Below, piece by piece: positions 21,701-30,899 of a stretch of DNA of 64,000 nt. The notes under the pieces are model-generated. The model was not told where the DNA came from. It saw nothing but the letters and a program-made list of their open reading frames with translations, and did no database searches. Location: NCBI GenBank assembly GCA_047967505.1, contig CM106540.1. One strand, written 5' to 3'. The first letter of the stretch is position 1; every line of letters begins with the position of its first letter. Source of the stretch: Dipteris shenzhenensis (taxonomy: Eukaryota > Polypodiophyta > Polypodiopsida > Gleicheniales). Position numbers and translations under genes: made by a program.

Positions 21701-22554
21701 CAGGAAATGGTTAGCGCATCTGTTTTCCAAGGAGGAACTGTGGATTGAAATCGTGAAGAACTTCATCACCAATTGTAAGTCAGTTGGGCCGGGGAAGTGG
21801 GTTGGTTGGGATGGTGCAAGAGACGGATGTCGTCCTTCCCATGCAAGATTAGTGCGTCAAACACACAGATGGTCTGCTGAGAGCCTAGAAAGCATGCATC
21901 CTGCATCTGTCTTGGCAAGGGGGCTTGAGCAGGGATGGTAGCTTCAGGGAAACTCTGTGCTGGAGCGTCGCAGTTAGGCAAGGAACCTCTTTTGGAAAGG
22001 GCTGAGATCTTGGTAGGACCTGTGGAGCATGCGGACGGTGGATTGGAAGGCGAAGGTAGATCTGAAGACGTTGCCAGACGACGAATTATATCTCATCCGC
22101 GCGGTCCTGGCCGACCAACATTGTCCGAGTCGAGGACGGAATGGACAAACAATGGGTTCTTGGGAGGATACCTTTACGGAAGCTAACAGTGACGGGGATC
22201 TACAAGCACCTACGTGATGAGGAGGGGGTGGTGAAATTTAGGTTGTGGGGGCTAAGACGGGGGGAGAAGTGGTGGAAGAGGAGACTAAGAGAGATTTGGA
22301 AAGGATGCTTTGTTGGGGAGGCAAATTTCCTATTGTGGAAGGTCGTAAATCATGGGCTCCCAATGAGGGTGATATTGGCCAAAAGAATTCAGATCAACCC
22401 TGGATGTGTGATGTGCAGATACATGCTCGAGGACATTTGCCACATTTTTTGGAGATGTCTAGTGGTTAGAGAGGCAAGGAGGAAGATTGAGGTTGGTGTG
22501 AGGAATTCTAGATTGATGGTCCACTTCTTGATTGGTGGACCTGGAAAGTTCTAG
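18709..22554 (+). pseudogene. LINE ORF2: endonuclease, reverse transcriptase, zf-RVT
   Basis: After the ORF1 tail, ORF2 shows an AP endonuclease start near 19197 (MSWNVRGCYSKMKQKG), GDWNVIESH (about 19600) and FTWSNRKRGDDFKASRLDRF (about 19740). RT follows at about 20570-21200: KKGSGLDGLIAELFKSFW, LGIDLDKAYDRIQWDFL, VRQGCPLAPFLLAI, then a stop and LFVDDIV, the FxDD active-site strand. A zf-RVT domain closes the protein (WKVVNHGLPMRVILAKRI, CVMCRYMLEDICHIFWRC; 22330-22460). Many stops and frame shifts are present. The reaction would be target-primed reverse transcription. Confidence 0.82.
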
Positions 22555-22932
22555 TGTTGGGAGGTACGGCCAAGCTTCCCTCAACACTGGTAGCCTGTTG
22601 GCCTTACCTTAGAGCGGCGGTCTTCCTGGGTGTGTGGAAATATAGGACCAAGTTTTTTTTCAAGCACAAGCTTCAGTTGAGTGTTGGCATTTTTAGTGAT
22701 TGAGAAGGTGTACCTCTGTGACCTCCGTAAGATCATGGAGAAGGACCATCCTGTCAGTGGGGCCATTATGGCAGTAGAGGCCAATTTTGTGCTGGAATAG
22801 GTTTTTGGCTAGACTAGCATAGGCTAGGGCATTTAGCCCTTTATGAGGCCAATTTTGGTAATAGTTTTGGTTGTGGGGCTGACCACCCCCTAATATCCTC
22901 GGCATGTTTGTTTTTTAAAAAAAAATCCATGT
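22555..22932 (+). other. LINE 3' UTR, A-rich end and right target duplication
   Basis: Non-coding 3' sequence ends in TTTTTTAAAAAAAAA at 22911-22925, followed by ATCCATGT (22925-22932). That octamer equals the sequence at 9059-9066. The short A-run replaces a longer poly(A) tail. Confidence 0.65.
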
Positions 22933-23162
22933 CCCCATGGTTAATAGCAATTCTGGAGATCAATTTTTCTAGCATTCGACTCCTAGCCTAGCAAGGTTGT
23001 TAGCATGCATGAAGGTTTAACATTCCAATGCCCAAAGACTTTGATTGGAGTATATCCTTCCATCCTCCATGCCATTCGTTGAAACACTTTGCAAACCTTC
23101 CATCTGGCCTCATTTATTACCAAGCAGACCCCTACGACAACAGTGTGTGGGAACGGAACTCC

Positions 23163-23184
23163 ATTAGGGGAGAATTGGGGTCTC
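23163..23184 (+). repeat. Left terminal repeat of the H3-bearing transposon
   Basis: The 22-bp sequence begins ATTAGGGGAGAATTGG and ends GGTCTC. It is identical, inverted, at 61674-61695, where it closes copy 2. Confidence 0.6.
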
Positions 23185-24066
23185 CAAAGGGCCCCCAATT
23201 AGTGTTTCCTAATTTCAAGGGATTAATGAGGTATTTGAAGTGTACCAATGGGAGTGCTCCTTTTTGTGGGGCAATGCCATGTTGAGGTGGAGGGTGGGCA
23301 AACCTGCAAACAGCCCCTATTGGCTACTCCTCTTCACCGGGGACCACTCAAACCATCCCCCCTCCCCTCAACCCATGCTTGACCCTTCTCCCATATGCAC
23401 CTCCCCCAAACAAACCTACAAGTCATTCAAGAGGCGGTGGGCCCTTCTAGGTGAATTTTTCCTCCCTCTCAGCTTGTTACAAGCCTGCCCCCTCCTCTTC
23501 TCTGGTCCAGCTCCATTCTCCCTCCATTTTTCAAACGTGGGAACTCATTTGGCATCTACTCTGCCCCCTCCTGCTCTGGTCCACTATGTTTCTCCCTCTC
23601 CAGCACCTCCTGTAGCAGTTGCTCATTCTCTCTCCACTCCTAGCTACAACACCTCCTACAGCAATAGCTGCTCATCCCCCTCTGCTCTTTCTTCCTCCAT
23701 TCCTAGCTACAGTACCTCCTGTAGTGGTTGTTCATCCCCCTCTAATCTTTCTCCCTCCATTCCTAGCTACAACACCTCCTGGAGAAGCTGCTCATCCCCC
23801 AATGCTCTTTCTCCCTCCATTCCTAGTTACAGCACCTCTTGGAGCTTCTCTCAAGCTTCAGTTGCACCCTCTATACCTTCTCCCTCTCTCTCCCTCTATC
23901 GGAGCTGCTCTCTCCCTCTAAGCTACACTTTCTAGTCCACTATTGCTATTGTGACCTCTGTACAAGCATAGTGAGGAGACCATACATGTACTCTGTGTCC
24001 CACAGGAGCAAAAATGCACTAGGTGAATGCGTGCCTTGCACCTACATCGTGAATGATTGGATAGTC
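23185..24066 (+). other. Left subterminal arm with 60-bp minisatellite
   Basis: This pyrimidine-rich DNA contains about four copies of a 60-bp unit at 23625-23850 (core CATTCCTAGCTACA.CACCTCCT). The unit is a multiple of three, so the open plus frame shows a 20-residue Ser/Tyr/Cys-rich repeat, probably incidental. Read inward from the terminus it is C/T rich, as is the opposite arm of copy 2 read inward from its terminus. Confidence 0.55.
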
Positions 24067-25250
24067 ATGAGAGGATCTATCAAGGATCCACATAAGCTTC
24101 CCAAGAGCAAAAGAGGTAATCTTTTGCATGAATAGAAGGGCCGCATCATGAAGAAAAAGCTTGGGAAGAAAGGATTGCTTGCAAAGGTGCAACACATCTA
24201 CATGGGGAACGACATGCGCCTTCCTCCATCAAGCAATCAATCGACAATACCATCACATTGTAAATCTACATTTTGTGTAAGATTTTGAAGTGTAATGAGT
24301 CAGCTTAAAATTGTATTTTGAAATAGAACCCATGAATTGAGTTAGTTTGAAATCGTATTTTGGAATAGCACTTGTGCATAGCAGATGTATTTCCTTCAGA
24401 CTGTGAGGAGTGGGAACCAGTCGAGTGCTTCTTAGGTGATTTTATTGCCATTCATGAGGATTTAGGAAGGCAAATGCATGCTGGAGAGAAGTCCTCTGCT
24501 TTGAAATAGAGAAATATCTATTGGTATAATGCCAAGTACATTACTCCAAAGACGGCATCAGGCTATGGCCATCTTCAATGCATTGCAACACCACAACTTG
24601 AAGACATGGATTGCAACATGGTGGACACAACAACAATGCAATCATATAAGGAAAAGATTGCAAAGGATGTGGGCATGGCCATGAAGTTTACATTTGGCTC
24701 TAAATGGGTAAGGTTGTCTTGGTTTATGCCTTTGTACATTTTTGCTTCTTGTTTTCATAATATCTAGATGCACAAAACAAAAACCATGTGGTCATGCAAG
24801 TGCCTTCATGAGAATGCCCTTGAGGAATTGCTTGGGGTGAATTGGGGAAGCAGGTCAGGTGAACAAAAGGGTAATCGGTTTTAATGCCATGTATGTAAGG
24901 ACAATGTGGTTGTCAAGTACCACATCTTCTGCCAAATGTTATATTTTGCTTTCCAATATAGGCGCTAGAAAACCAGTGGCAATTGGCTCCCCCTTGACTC
25001 TAACGATGACGATAATACAGGGGTAAGTTTATGTATTGGTTCTCATTTAGGAGATATCAAGAATGTGACTGTCACATCACAGTGGACTCTCAGCAACGTG
25101 CGACAACACCTATTGGTCATGGAGGATGGCATGTCTGAGTCCTTTCACTTTACCTTAAATGGTGAAAAGGTAGGAAAGCGTGCAGAGAAGCTCATGCATA
25201 GTATCACTTTTATCCTGCAATGTTGAAGATTGTCAAAAAAATGTGGGGTG
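24067..25250 (+). pseudogene. Transposon protein A, copy 1 (broken)
   Basis: The same blocks as 53963-55144: LPKSKRGNLLHE near 24090, ITPKTASGYGHLQCIATPQ near 24545, an intron-like GTAAGG...AG at about 24709-24767, and GSHLGDIKNVTVTSQWTL near 25040. Several stops and frameshifts interrupt it, for example TAG in the intron acceptor context at 24763-24768, a stop near 24885 and frame loss near 24975 and 25220. Function unknown; see copy 2. Confidence 0.6.
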
Positions 25251-25470
25251 GAACAATTGTGGATTTTGACATTTTCCAATTAATAGTGGTGCAATTAATT
25301 TTGATGTTTTGAATGGTTTTGTCTCATGTCAATGTCAAGTTTTTCCCAAAAAATCTATAATTCTTTTTATTTTTTAAATTTAGAACATTTGGGTATATAT
25401 AGGTTATAAAGTTTCTTTAGTTTCAAAGTTTCACTATCATAGCCATAGTTCTCCTAGCTACCAAACTACC

Positions 25471-26963
25471 ATGGATTCTGATAGGTCTGCCTTCCATGAT
25501 TTCATCTCCCGTACTCCATTAATTGATAGAGAGGAGGAGTTATTTCTTGTCTTTGATAAGAGCATAGATGTCCTAGGCACCTACTTGGGAGCCCGAGATG
25601 ATTTTGAAGACCTCATCAAGTACATGCAAGACTACATCGCAAGTTTTGCATATCAACTTGATGAGTCTATAAAAAGATGGGTCCCAATTGATTATTTGAA
25701 GTACTTGTTCAATCAAGAACCTAGGTTCGCGAAGCGTTTAGATCACTTTCGAGCATAGCTCACACCCCTAGGGTTTAGGGAGGTGGACACTGATGACCTC
25801 CTAGCATGTGGAGTCATCGAAAACATAGGAAATAGGTTTCTATCCTTGGAAATGACCTTTCTTTTCCTTCGAGGGACAAATGGAAGAGGAGGCCTTGACC
25901 TCAAGCCCTGACCTTGCCTCTGCCCTTTCCGATCCTCTTATTTCTGTAGATGAGCCCAACATCTACAATGAAGAGCCCATAGATGAAGAAGCTGAGGAGC
26001 AGGAAGCTGCATTGGCCCTGGAAGTGCTCCAACAACCTTTTGAACCCGATTCTACTTCTCAAATTCCATCCACCTTGGGCACCACCTCTGTTGACCCTGC
26101 AACAATGATATGGTTCCTTGCTCCCCTTCTTGTCAATGGAGAACAATACCTCTTTCTCCATGACATAGAGGTTATGTTTGGTCTCTAGGAGGATAAAGCT
26201 CTTAGTATCCTGTATGGATATGAGGTAGACACGACTATGTAAGAACCTGGGTTTTTGGGAGTATATGATTCAATAGAAGAGGTTCTTGCTTTAACACTAG
26301 ACCAAATCAAAGATGCAAAGACATCAATCTACTGCGACCTACCTAATGTTCCAGAAGAAGCCTCCACATCTCACTCCAGAACAGCAAGAGGCCTCTGGAT
26401 CCATCTTCAATAACAAAGAGGAAGGGATTGAGCATCTCTTGAGCATGATGACTCCACAGTGGTAAGAAACTATGAGCTTTGAACTTCTTCTCTCTTGGTA
26501 TACTTTTGCTTTAATGGAATTCTAATGTAATTTTGGACTGTTGCAAGAGGCATTTGAGGTCGACCTATTCTCATCTCGACAACGCCTTGTTCATAGTAGC
26601 TTCAGCCGAGATCACTCACTGGCACATTACCTTGGCCAAGCAAAAGGGCGCTTTGTGGTTATCCACAAAAAGTTTTCTCCACATGGCACTGATGACCTCC
26701 TGAAGTGCAAGGCCTTGTCAAGAGTGATTGGTCATGCTGACATCAATCACAACGCTGACAAGGTCATTTTGGTGAACCGCATGGCTGCCCTCAATGCCTT
26801 TGGAACCAATTTTCAAGGTATGGCATTGACGGCAGCAGCCATGTCCCTGGCCAGCAATGATAATAGCATTGACTCTCTATCGACTAGGTTTAGAGCTAGG
26901 AGTGTATTTGGGAATTCAAAGCCCGATGTTCTCAGTGTTTTAGAGAAGAGAGAAAGGCTCTGA
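25471..26963 (+). pseudogene. Transposon protein B, copy 1
   Basis: The first block (25471-25758) starts MDSDRSAFHDFISRTPLIDR and contains YQLDESIKRWVPIDYLKYLF. A stop at 25756-25758 and frame slips near 25870 precede an acidic region (NIYNEEPIDEEAEEQEAAL, about 25950-26010). The last block (26541-26963) contains SLAHYLGQAKGRFVVIHKKF and ADINHNADKVILVNRMAALN. A GT-AG intron probably separates the last two (26455-26545). I do not recognise the family. The gene converges on the H3-like gene and ends about 600 bp from it, with a hairpin between. Confidence 0.55.
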
Positions 26964-27192
26964 AGCCTTATTGTATTTTATATGAATACAACTATACTTT
27001 TTATACAGTGCCCCATTTTGTGTTCTTTTACAAAATTTATTTTATACTATCATTGTATTTTGTAACTTTAATTGTTGGCATTAATATTTTCATTCACTAT
27101 TATGTTCAAAAGCATGCAATCAGATAAATATTTGTGTTATAATGGTCATTTTTTAGCAATCCGATAAGAATCTCACTGCACGGCAGAAGTAA

Positions 27193-27373
27193 AATGTGTT
27201 CGGCATCGTGTGGGGAGCCCAAAAATGGCAAAACCCGCTATGGCACATATGGGGCCTGCTTGACCGCAAAACCCGCTATGGCACGTATGGGGCCTACTTG
27301 GTCAAGCAAGCCCCATATGTGCCATAGCAGGTTTTGCCATTTTTGGGCTCCCTGCATGATGCCAAACACATTT
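27193..27373. repeat. Long hairpin between converging transposon genes, copy 1
   Basis: The left arm from ATGTGTTCGGCATCGTG through GGGAGCCCAAAAATGGCAAAA to the tract ending GGGGCCTGCTTGACC (27196-27275) is repeated as reverse complement from GGTCAAGCAAGCCCC to GCCAAACACATTTTCC (27300-27375). The arms are about 75 bp with a few mismatches. The central spacer holds a partial extra copy of the arm. A shorter form is conserved in copy 2 at 57525-57640. Confidence 0.8.
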
Positions 27374-27501
27374 TCCTTCTCCACCATGGTGAAAAAACAT
27401 CATTTGATCACTCAAATTCACACTGAACTTGCATAAACTGATGGAAAGCATCACGTAACATGTATAATAACATGGGAATAGTAATAGAACATAAAAATAT
27501 C

Positions 27502-27507
27502 TTTTAT
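27502..27507 (-). terminator. Candidate polyadenylation signal of the H3-like gene
   Basis: Minus-strand AATAAA (in AATGAATAAAAGAT) lies about 68 nt past the H3-like stop. The same motif is preserved downstream of the copy 2 stop near 57386-57394. Confidence 0.5.
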
Positions 27508-27574
27508 TCATTGGCCTCAAAGGGCAGAGAATTACAAAATGATTCAAGTTACACCAAATAAACCTAAACAACAT

Positions 27575-28688
27575 CTAGGGCCTAAGGGAGGGATCGGAGT
27601 GGATGCGCTTGGCGAGTGCAAGGTCCTTGTCCATCATCATTACTCTTTTGGCATGGATAGCACATAAGTTCACGTCTTCAAAAAGACCTACTGTCAACTA
27701 CTCCAATGCCTCTTGAATAACTCCCATAGCGCCTGAAGTGAAACGCACATCACTCTTGTAATGCTGTGCTATGTCACGTACAACATGCTGGAAGGGTGCA
27801 CGGGGAATGAGATTGTCCACAGTGGTTTGGAACTTGCGGATCTCTTGAAGTGCCTTCACTCCTAATTTTTTGCACCTCTTAATCTTTGGGGGACCCTACA
27901 CAAGGCTTTGGACATGGCTCCATGGCCACTTGTCTGCTTTGAACTTCTTTCGCCTCTCCTCCCTTGCAACCACCTCTTCAGACTGCTCTTCCTATGTCTG
28001 CTAGGTCATTCGAGGTGGCCTCTCGCGCCTAGGGGGTCTACTTTGTCCTTGGTTCTTTTCCTTTTCACGAGGCTGTGAGACAGCAGGCTGAGGCTCTTGC
28101 TCAGCTCGTACTAGAGGCTCCTCATATTTGATAATCTCGAGGCACAGAGGATTGATGGTGCTCTTCCGTGCGGTTTTCTTGGTTGGAGGATTGGGACCAA
28201 GCTTGATTATATTTGCGAGCCCACCAAATACTTCCTCTTGTTGTGGCCTTTGTAATGTCTCTATCTCCTCTCTTTGCCTTTCATGCTCCCCTTGTTGGTC
28301 TAGATGCTCCATGCTAGGACCCCACAGAGGAGGGAGGGAAGTTGATCAGGATTGACTAGACTATTTTGCCCCTCTCGGGAGACCTCTCTACTTCCACGGC
28401 TAGTTGTGTGGAAGGACTGAGAGGACCCCTGATCATGCTTGGATCCTTCATCGTGCTAGGATTCCTCATGGTGGTGAGATCCCTGGGATCCCCCATGAGA
28501 GTCGGATGGTGGGGACTTGCGTTGCTTGGACTCCTGATGATGAGAATGCCTTCAGATCCCTGGTGATCATTGCCCTCTTCGCCATTGGGGCTTGCAGTCT
28601 ATTCGGAGGCCATGGCATTGTGAGGAGGACAATGGGTAGCGTCTAAATGGCCTCCAGTGGGTCTAGCAGTTTGTTTAACTAGTGCCAT
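27575..28688 (-). pseudogene. Divergent histone H3-like gene with long N-terminal extension (copy 1)
   Basis: The minus-strand ATG at 28688 opens MALVKQTARPTGGH, resembling the canonical H3 tail start (A.TKQTAR..TGG). A Ser/His/Glu/Gly/Gln-rich stretch follows (TAG at codon 30 and a 1-nt slip near 28555). Then comes a charged segment (28312-28000) with TKKTARKST at 28183-28157, a second H3-tail-like motif, and a basic linker (REERRKKFKADKWPW). The C-terminal 90 residues follow the H3 fold: ALQEIRKFQTTVDNLIPRAP, HVVRDIAQHYKSDVRF, then stop, then [17 protein letters not shown] and [12 protein letters not shown]. Loop 1 has normal H3 length, unlike centromeric H3. An intact ancestor would be about 370 residues against 136 for H3. 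At least six disabling changes make this copy non-functional. Confidence 0.85.
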
Positions 28689-28920
28689 AGAAATGAGGGA
28701 ATTTAGGGTTTTGAAGTGCTTTATATAGTCTTTTTTAAAGCACTTTAGGGTTTTTCTTTTAAATTAGGGTTTTTTGAGTGCACCTCCTCCCCCCCAGTCT
28801 TTTGTCGCCAGTCAGTAATAATTAATCTGCACCACCCTCCCTTCCAACCCACTCACCCCTCCGCCCTGCGATGTCGCACATGCAATTCTGCAATTTCCAA
28901 ATGAATTTGTGAATTTTGGA
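28689..28920 (-). promoter_or_regulatory. Upstream region of the H3-like gene, copy 1
   Basis: The 230 bp before the ATG are conserved in copy 2 (56690-56915, inverted). On the minus strand they include a TATATAAAGCAC motif about 35-45 bases before the ATG, possibly a TATA box close to the start, and a CTGGGGGGGAGGAGG purine tract. Confidence 0.4.
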
Positions 28921-28922
28921 AT

Positions 28923-30678
28923 CTATAATTGACTCAAAATAGTGTTAACTTTATTCACCAAACATTTTACATTTGGGGATCTCTTAGGACCCAACCTCCT
29001 CTGTCTGACTCTATGTTGCAACCAAAGTGCAACCCCTTGGCTCCCTATTGAGGACTTCCAAGTAGCACATCTCCTTGTCTTCTTGACATGTTGAACCACT
29101 TTTACGAGACTTAAGACTTCTACCTTATCACGCTTGAGAGTCCTGGACATCTATAAAATCAATCGAACATATCGTGTAGTGCATTGCTTCGTGCGATACC
29201 ACCCCCATGCCTTGTATTCTTGAAGTATACTGCCTTTGCTCTGTAGTGTGATTTCTCCATTCCTTGAGTATTCCAAATGGACAGAGGGCCCCATTGCTCC
29301 ACAAACCATGGTGCATGTGCATAAAGAATATGCTGTAAAGAAAAACATTGTATTAGAAACATAAACTGACTCAAGTTTAAAGCACAAAATTTCAACCTAA
29401 GGAGGATTACCATTAATGTGTAATATGTGACTCCCCCCATGCTTCTACCATCAATGATATGAATTCTCCCAATGTTGTCCTGAATCTCTCATAATAAAGC
29501 TCATCTGTTTGACCTTGTCTAAGCAACTTTATAAATGCATCAAGCTTTGTCCACAGTTTTGCTCTCAAAGTAGCAATTCACGGATGTAAAGCTTGATTTG
29601 TGGTGCACTCACACAAATCATTCTAGTACTCCCAACCTAGGGTTCTTTGAGCCAATGTATGTTTTTCTTTATCAGCATTGTGGTTGGACAAGAACCTCCT
29701 TTCCTTTCCTCCACCCATGGACACTTTAGCAGGAAGAATTTGTGTCTTTCCTGATTGTTTCTTGTCCTGCTTAAGCTTCACATTGCCTCCGTGAAGTCCC
29801 ATTAGTGAGAGTAGTTCTTCAGCTTTTGCAATGCATTGTGCGGATACTTGTTGTGGCCTCAAATTCCAAGCATAAAATAGATAGAGATAGAGTAACTTAT
29901 CAAGTATATGCAGTTCAGCATGCAAAGTACACATGTGTACTCACTGCAATGGAATTGGTAGAATGGGATCCCACTTAGGATCCTTTTTGTCACGATCAGG
30001 GGCTGCACTTTGGTTGCAAGAAAGGATGCCATTTTCCCACTGTAGGCTTCCCTTTTGCATCTTCTGAGAGTGGGTGCAATACAAGCATGTCCATTTTGCA
30101 TCTCCACCTGTATCACAACCATACAAGCACTTCAGGGTCTTCAAATCACCAACTAGATACCATTCAACTTGAAATGTTCCATGCCCATCCACAATTAATG
30201 TTTGCCCTACCTCTTGTCTTTGAATAATCGACGGGATGTCGGTTCTTTCCAAAACCCACTTCAATGTCTCATGGCACTCATTTGGGGTCTCAAAGGTTGT
30301 AAGCCACCATATGTCCTTCTTAGATTGGATTGAGAAACCCTGCTCAACTTCCTCATCCCCTTGAGCAAAACGCAAGGTGTCATTCATAATACAAATGCTC
30401 ATCCTCTCTGGCTTGTGCTCATTTACCAACTGAGCTTCATCCATTTTTATTACAAATACTAGCTTGCCATCTGTACAATGAAAGATAAATTCAGTAAGGA
30501 TATAGAAATCACAAGAAATAAAGTTGAATGTGAAGAGGGAATTTCTCTTACCTTCTTCTGTCATCCCATAGAATTTGACCATGGCTCTTTGCAAATTCTC
30601 TACATCCATGTAAACATTATTGAAAGCATTCATCTCAAATGTTTGGATGCCAGATTTCTTTTTACTCTTCCAAGTCAT
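28923..30678 (-). pseudogene. Transposase-like gene of the H3-bearing element, copy 1 (C-terminal two thirds)
   Basis: Minus-strand blocks from 30678: MTWKSKKKSGIQTFEMNAFN; an intron-like gap near 30540-30480; KLVFVIKMDEAQLVNEHKPE; IIQRQEVGQTLIVDGHGTFQ; LVGDLKTLKCLYGC and WTCLYCTHSQ; LHAELHILDKLLYLYL; a linker; then after 29440 YAHAPWFVEQWGPLSIWNTQ and GMEKSHYRAKAVYF. The order GDLK...G...C.YC, a later LHAEL.IL, and a C-terminal HA.WF..WG...Q.MEK resembles DDE-type transposase-like proteins of eukaryotic elements. The named family is uncertain and the catalytic residues cannot be assigned. Stops occur near 29630 and 29440. Two or three introns are likely. Confidence 0.6.
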
Positions 30679-30899
30679 TGTGCCACTTACACAATGGTAT
30701 CCTCCAAGCTTTTCTCTAGCACATTGGTTTGTTTGTTGACATGCAATAGTGCACTAGAGGGAGCTTTGATATACCCATATATAGTTGTTTTTTTATAGGT
30801 TTCACATCTCGAACAAGTGGAGTTTTGTGCTAACAGTTCTTCAGAGGAGCTCCCCATAAATTATCATAACTTTAGGAAAAAACACCTCTCTAAGAAAAG

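Larger units (their letters stand above)
9067..22924 (+). mobile_element. L1-type LINE, split by a Ty3/gypsy insertion
   Basis: The LINE occupies 9067-10128 and about 18709-22924. It has an ORF1 with a DUF4283-like domain and CCHC knuckle, an ORF2 with AP endonuclease, reverse transcriptase and a zf-RVT domain, and an A-rich 3' end at 22917-22925 followed by the target duplication. A gypsy element with CCCCC target duplication sits between the ORF1 zinc knuckle and ORF2. Multiple stops and frameshifts make it inactive. It separates the reductase gene from its former upstream DNA. Confidence 0.8.
23163..30830. mobile_element. Unrecognised multi-gene DNA transposon encoding an H3-like protein, copy 1
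   Basis: This copy carries, in order, a terminal repeat (23163-23184), a pyrimidine-rich arm, protein A gene (+), protein B gene (+), a hairpin, the H3-like gene (-) and a transposase-like gene (-). Homologous blocks recur at 52380-61695. The 22-bp left terminal sequence recurs inverted at the right end of copy 2 (61674-61695), so I infer these are terminal inverted repeats. Gene frames run across both inversion breakpoints seen in copy 2, so copy 1 has the ancestral order. Its right end, with the N-terminal transposase exons, is missing. I do not recognise the superfamily. Confidence 0.6.

Noticed and set aside
23240-23935. A Ser/Pro-rich repeat protein
   Set aside because: The frame comes from a 60-bp minisatellite in pyrimidine-rich subterminal DNA; two plus frames are open and neither has a family signature.
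27575-28688. Centromeric H3 (CENH3)
   Set aside because: Although DNLIP recalls CENH3, loop 1 has the ordinary H3 length and the final helix reads [17 protein letters not shown] as in canonical H3. The gene is also in a transposon.
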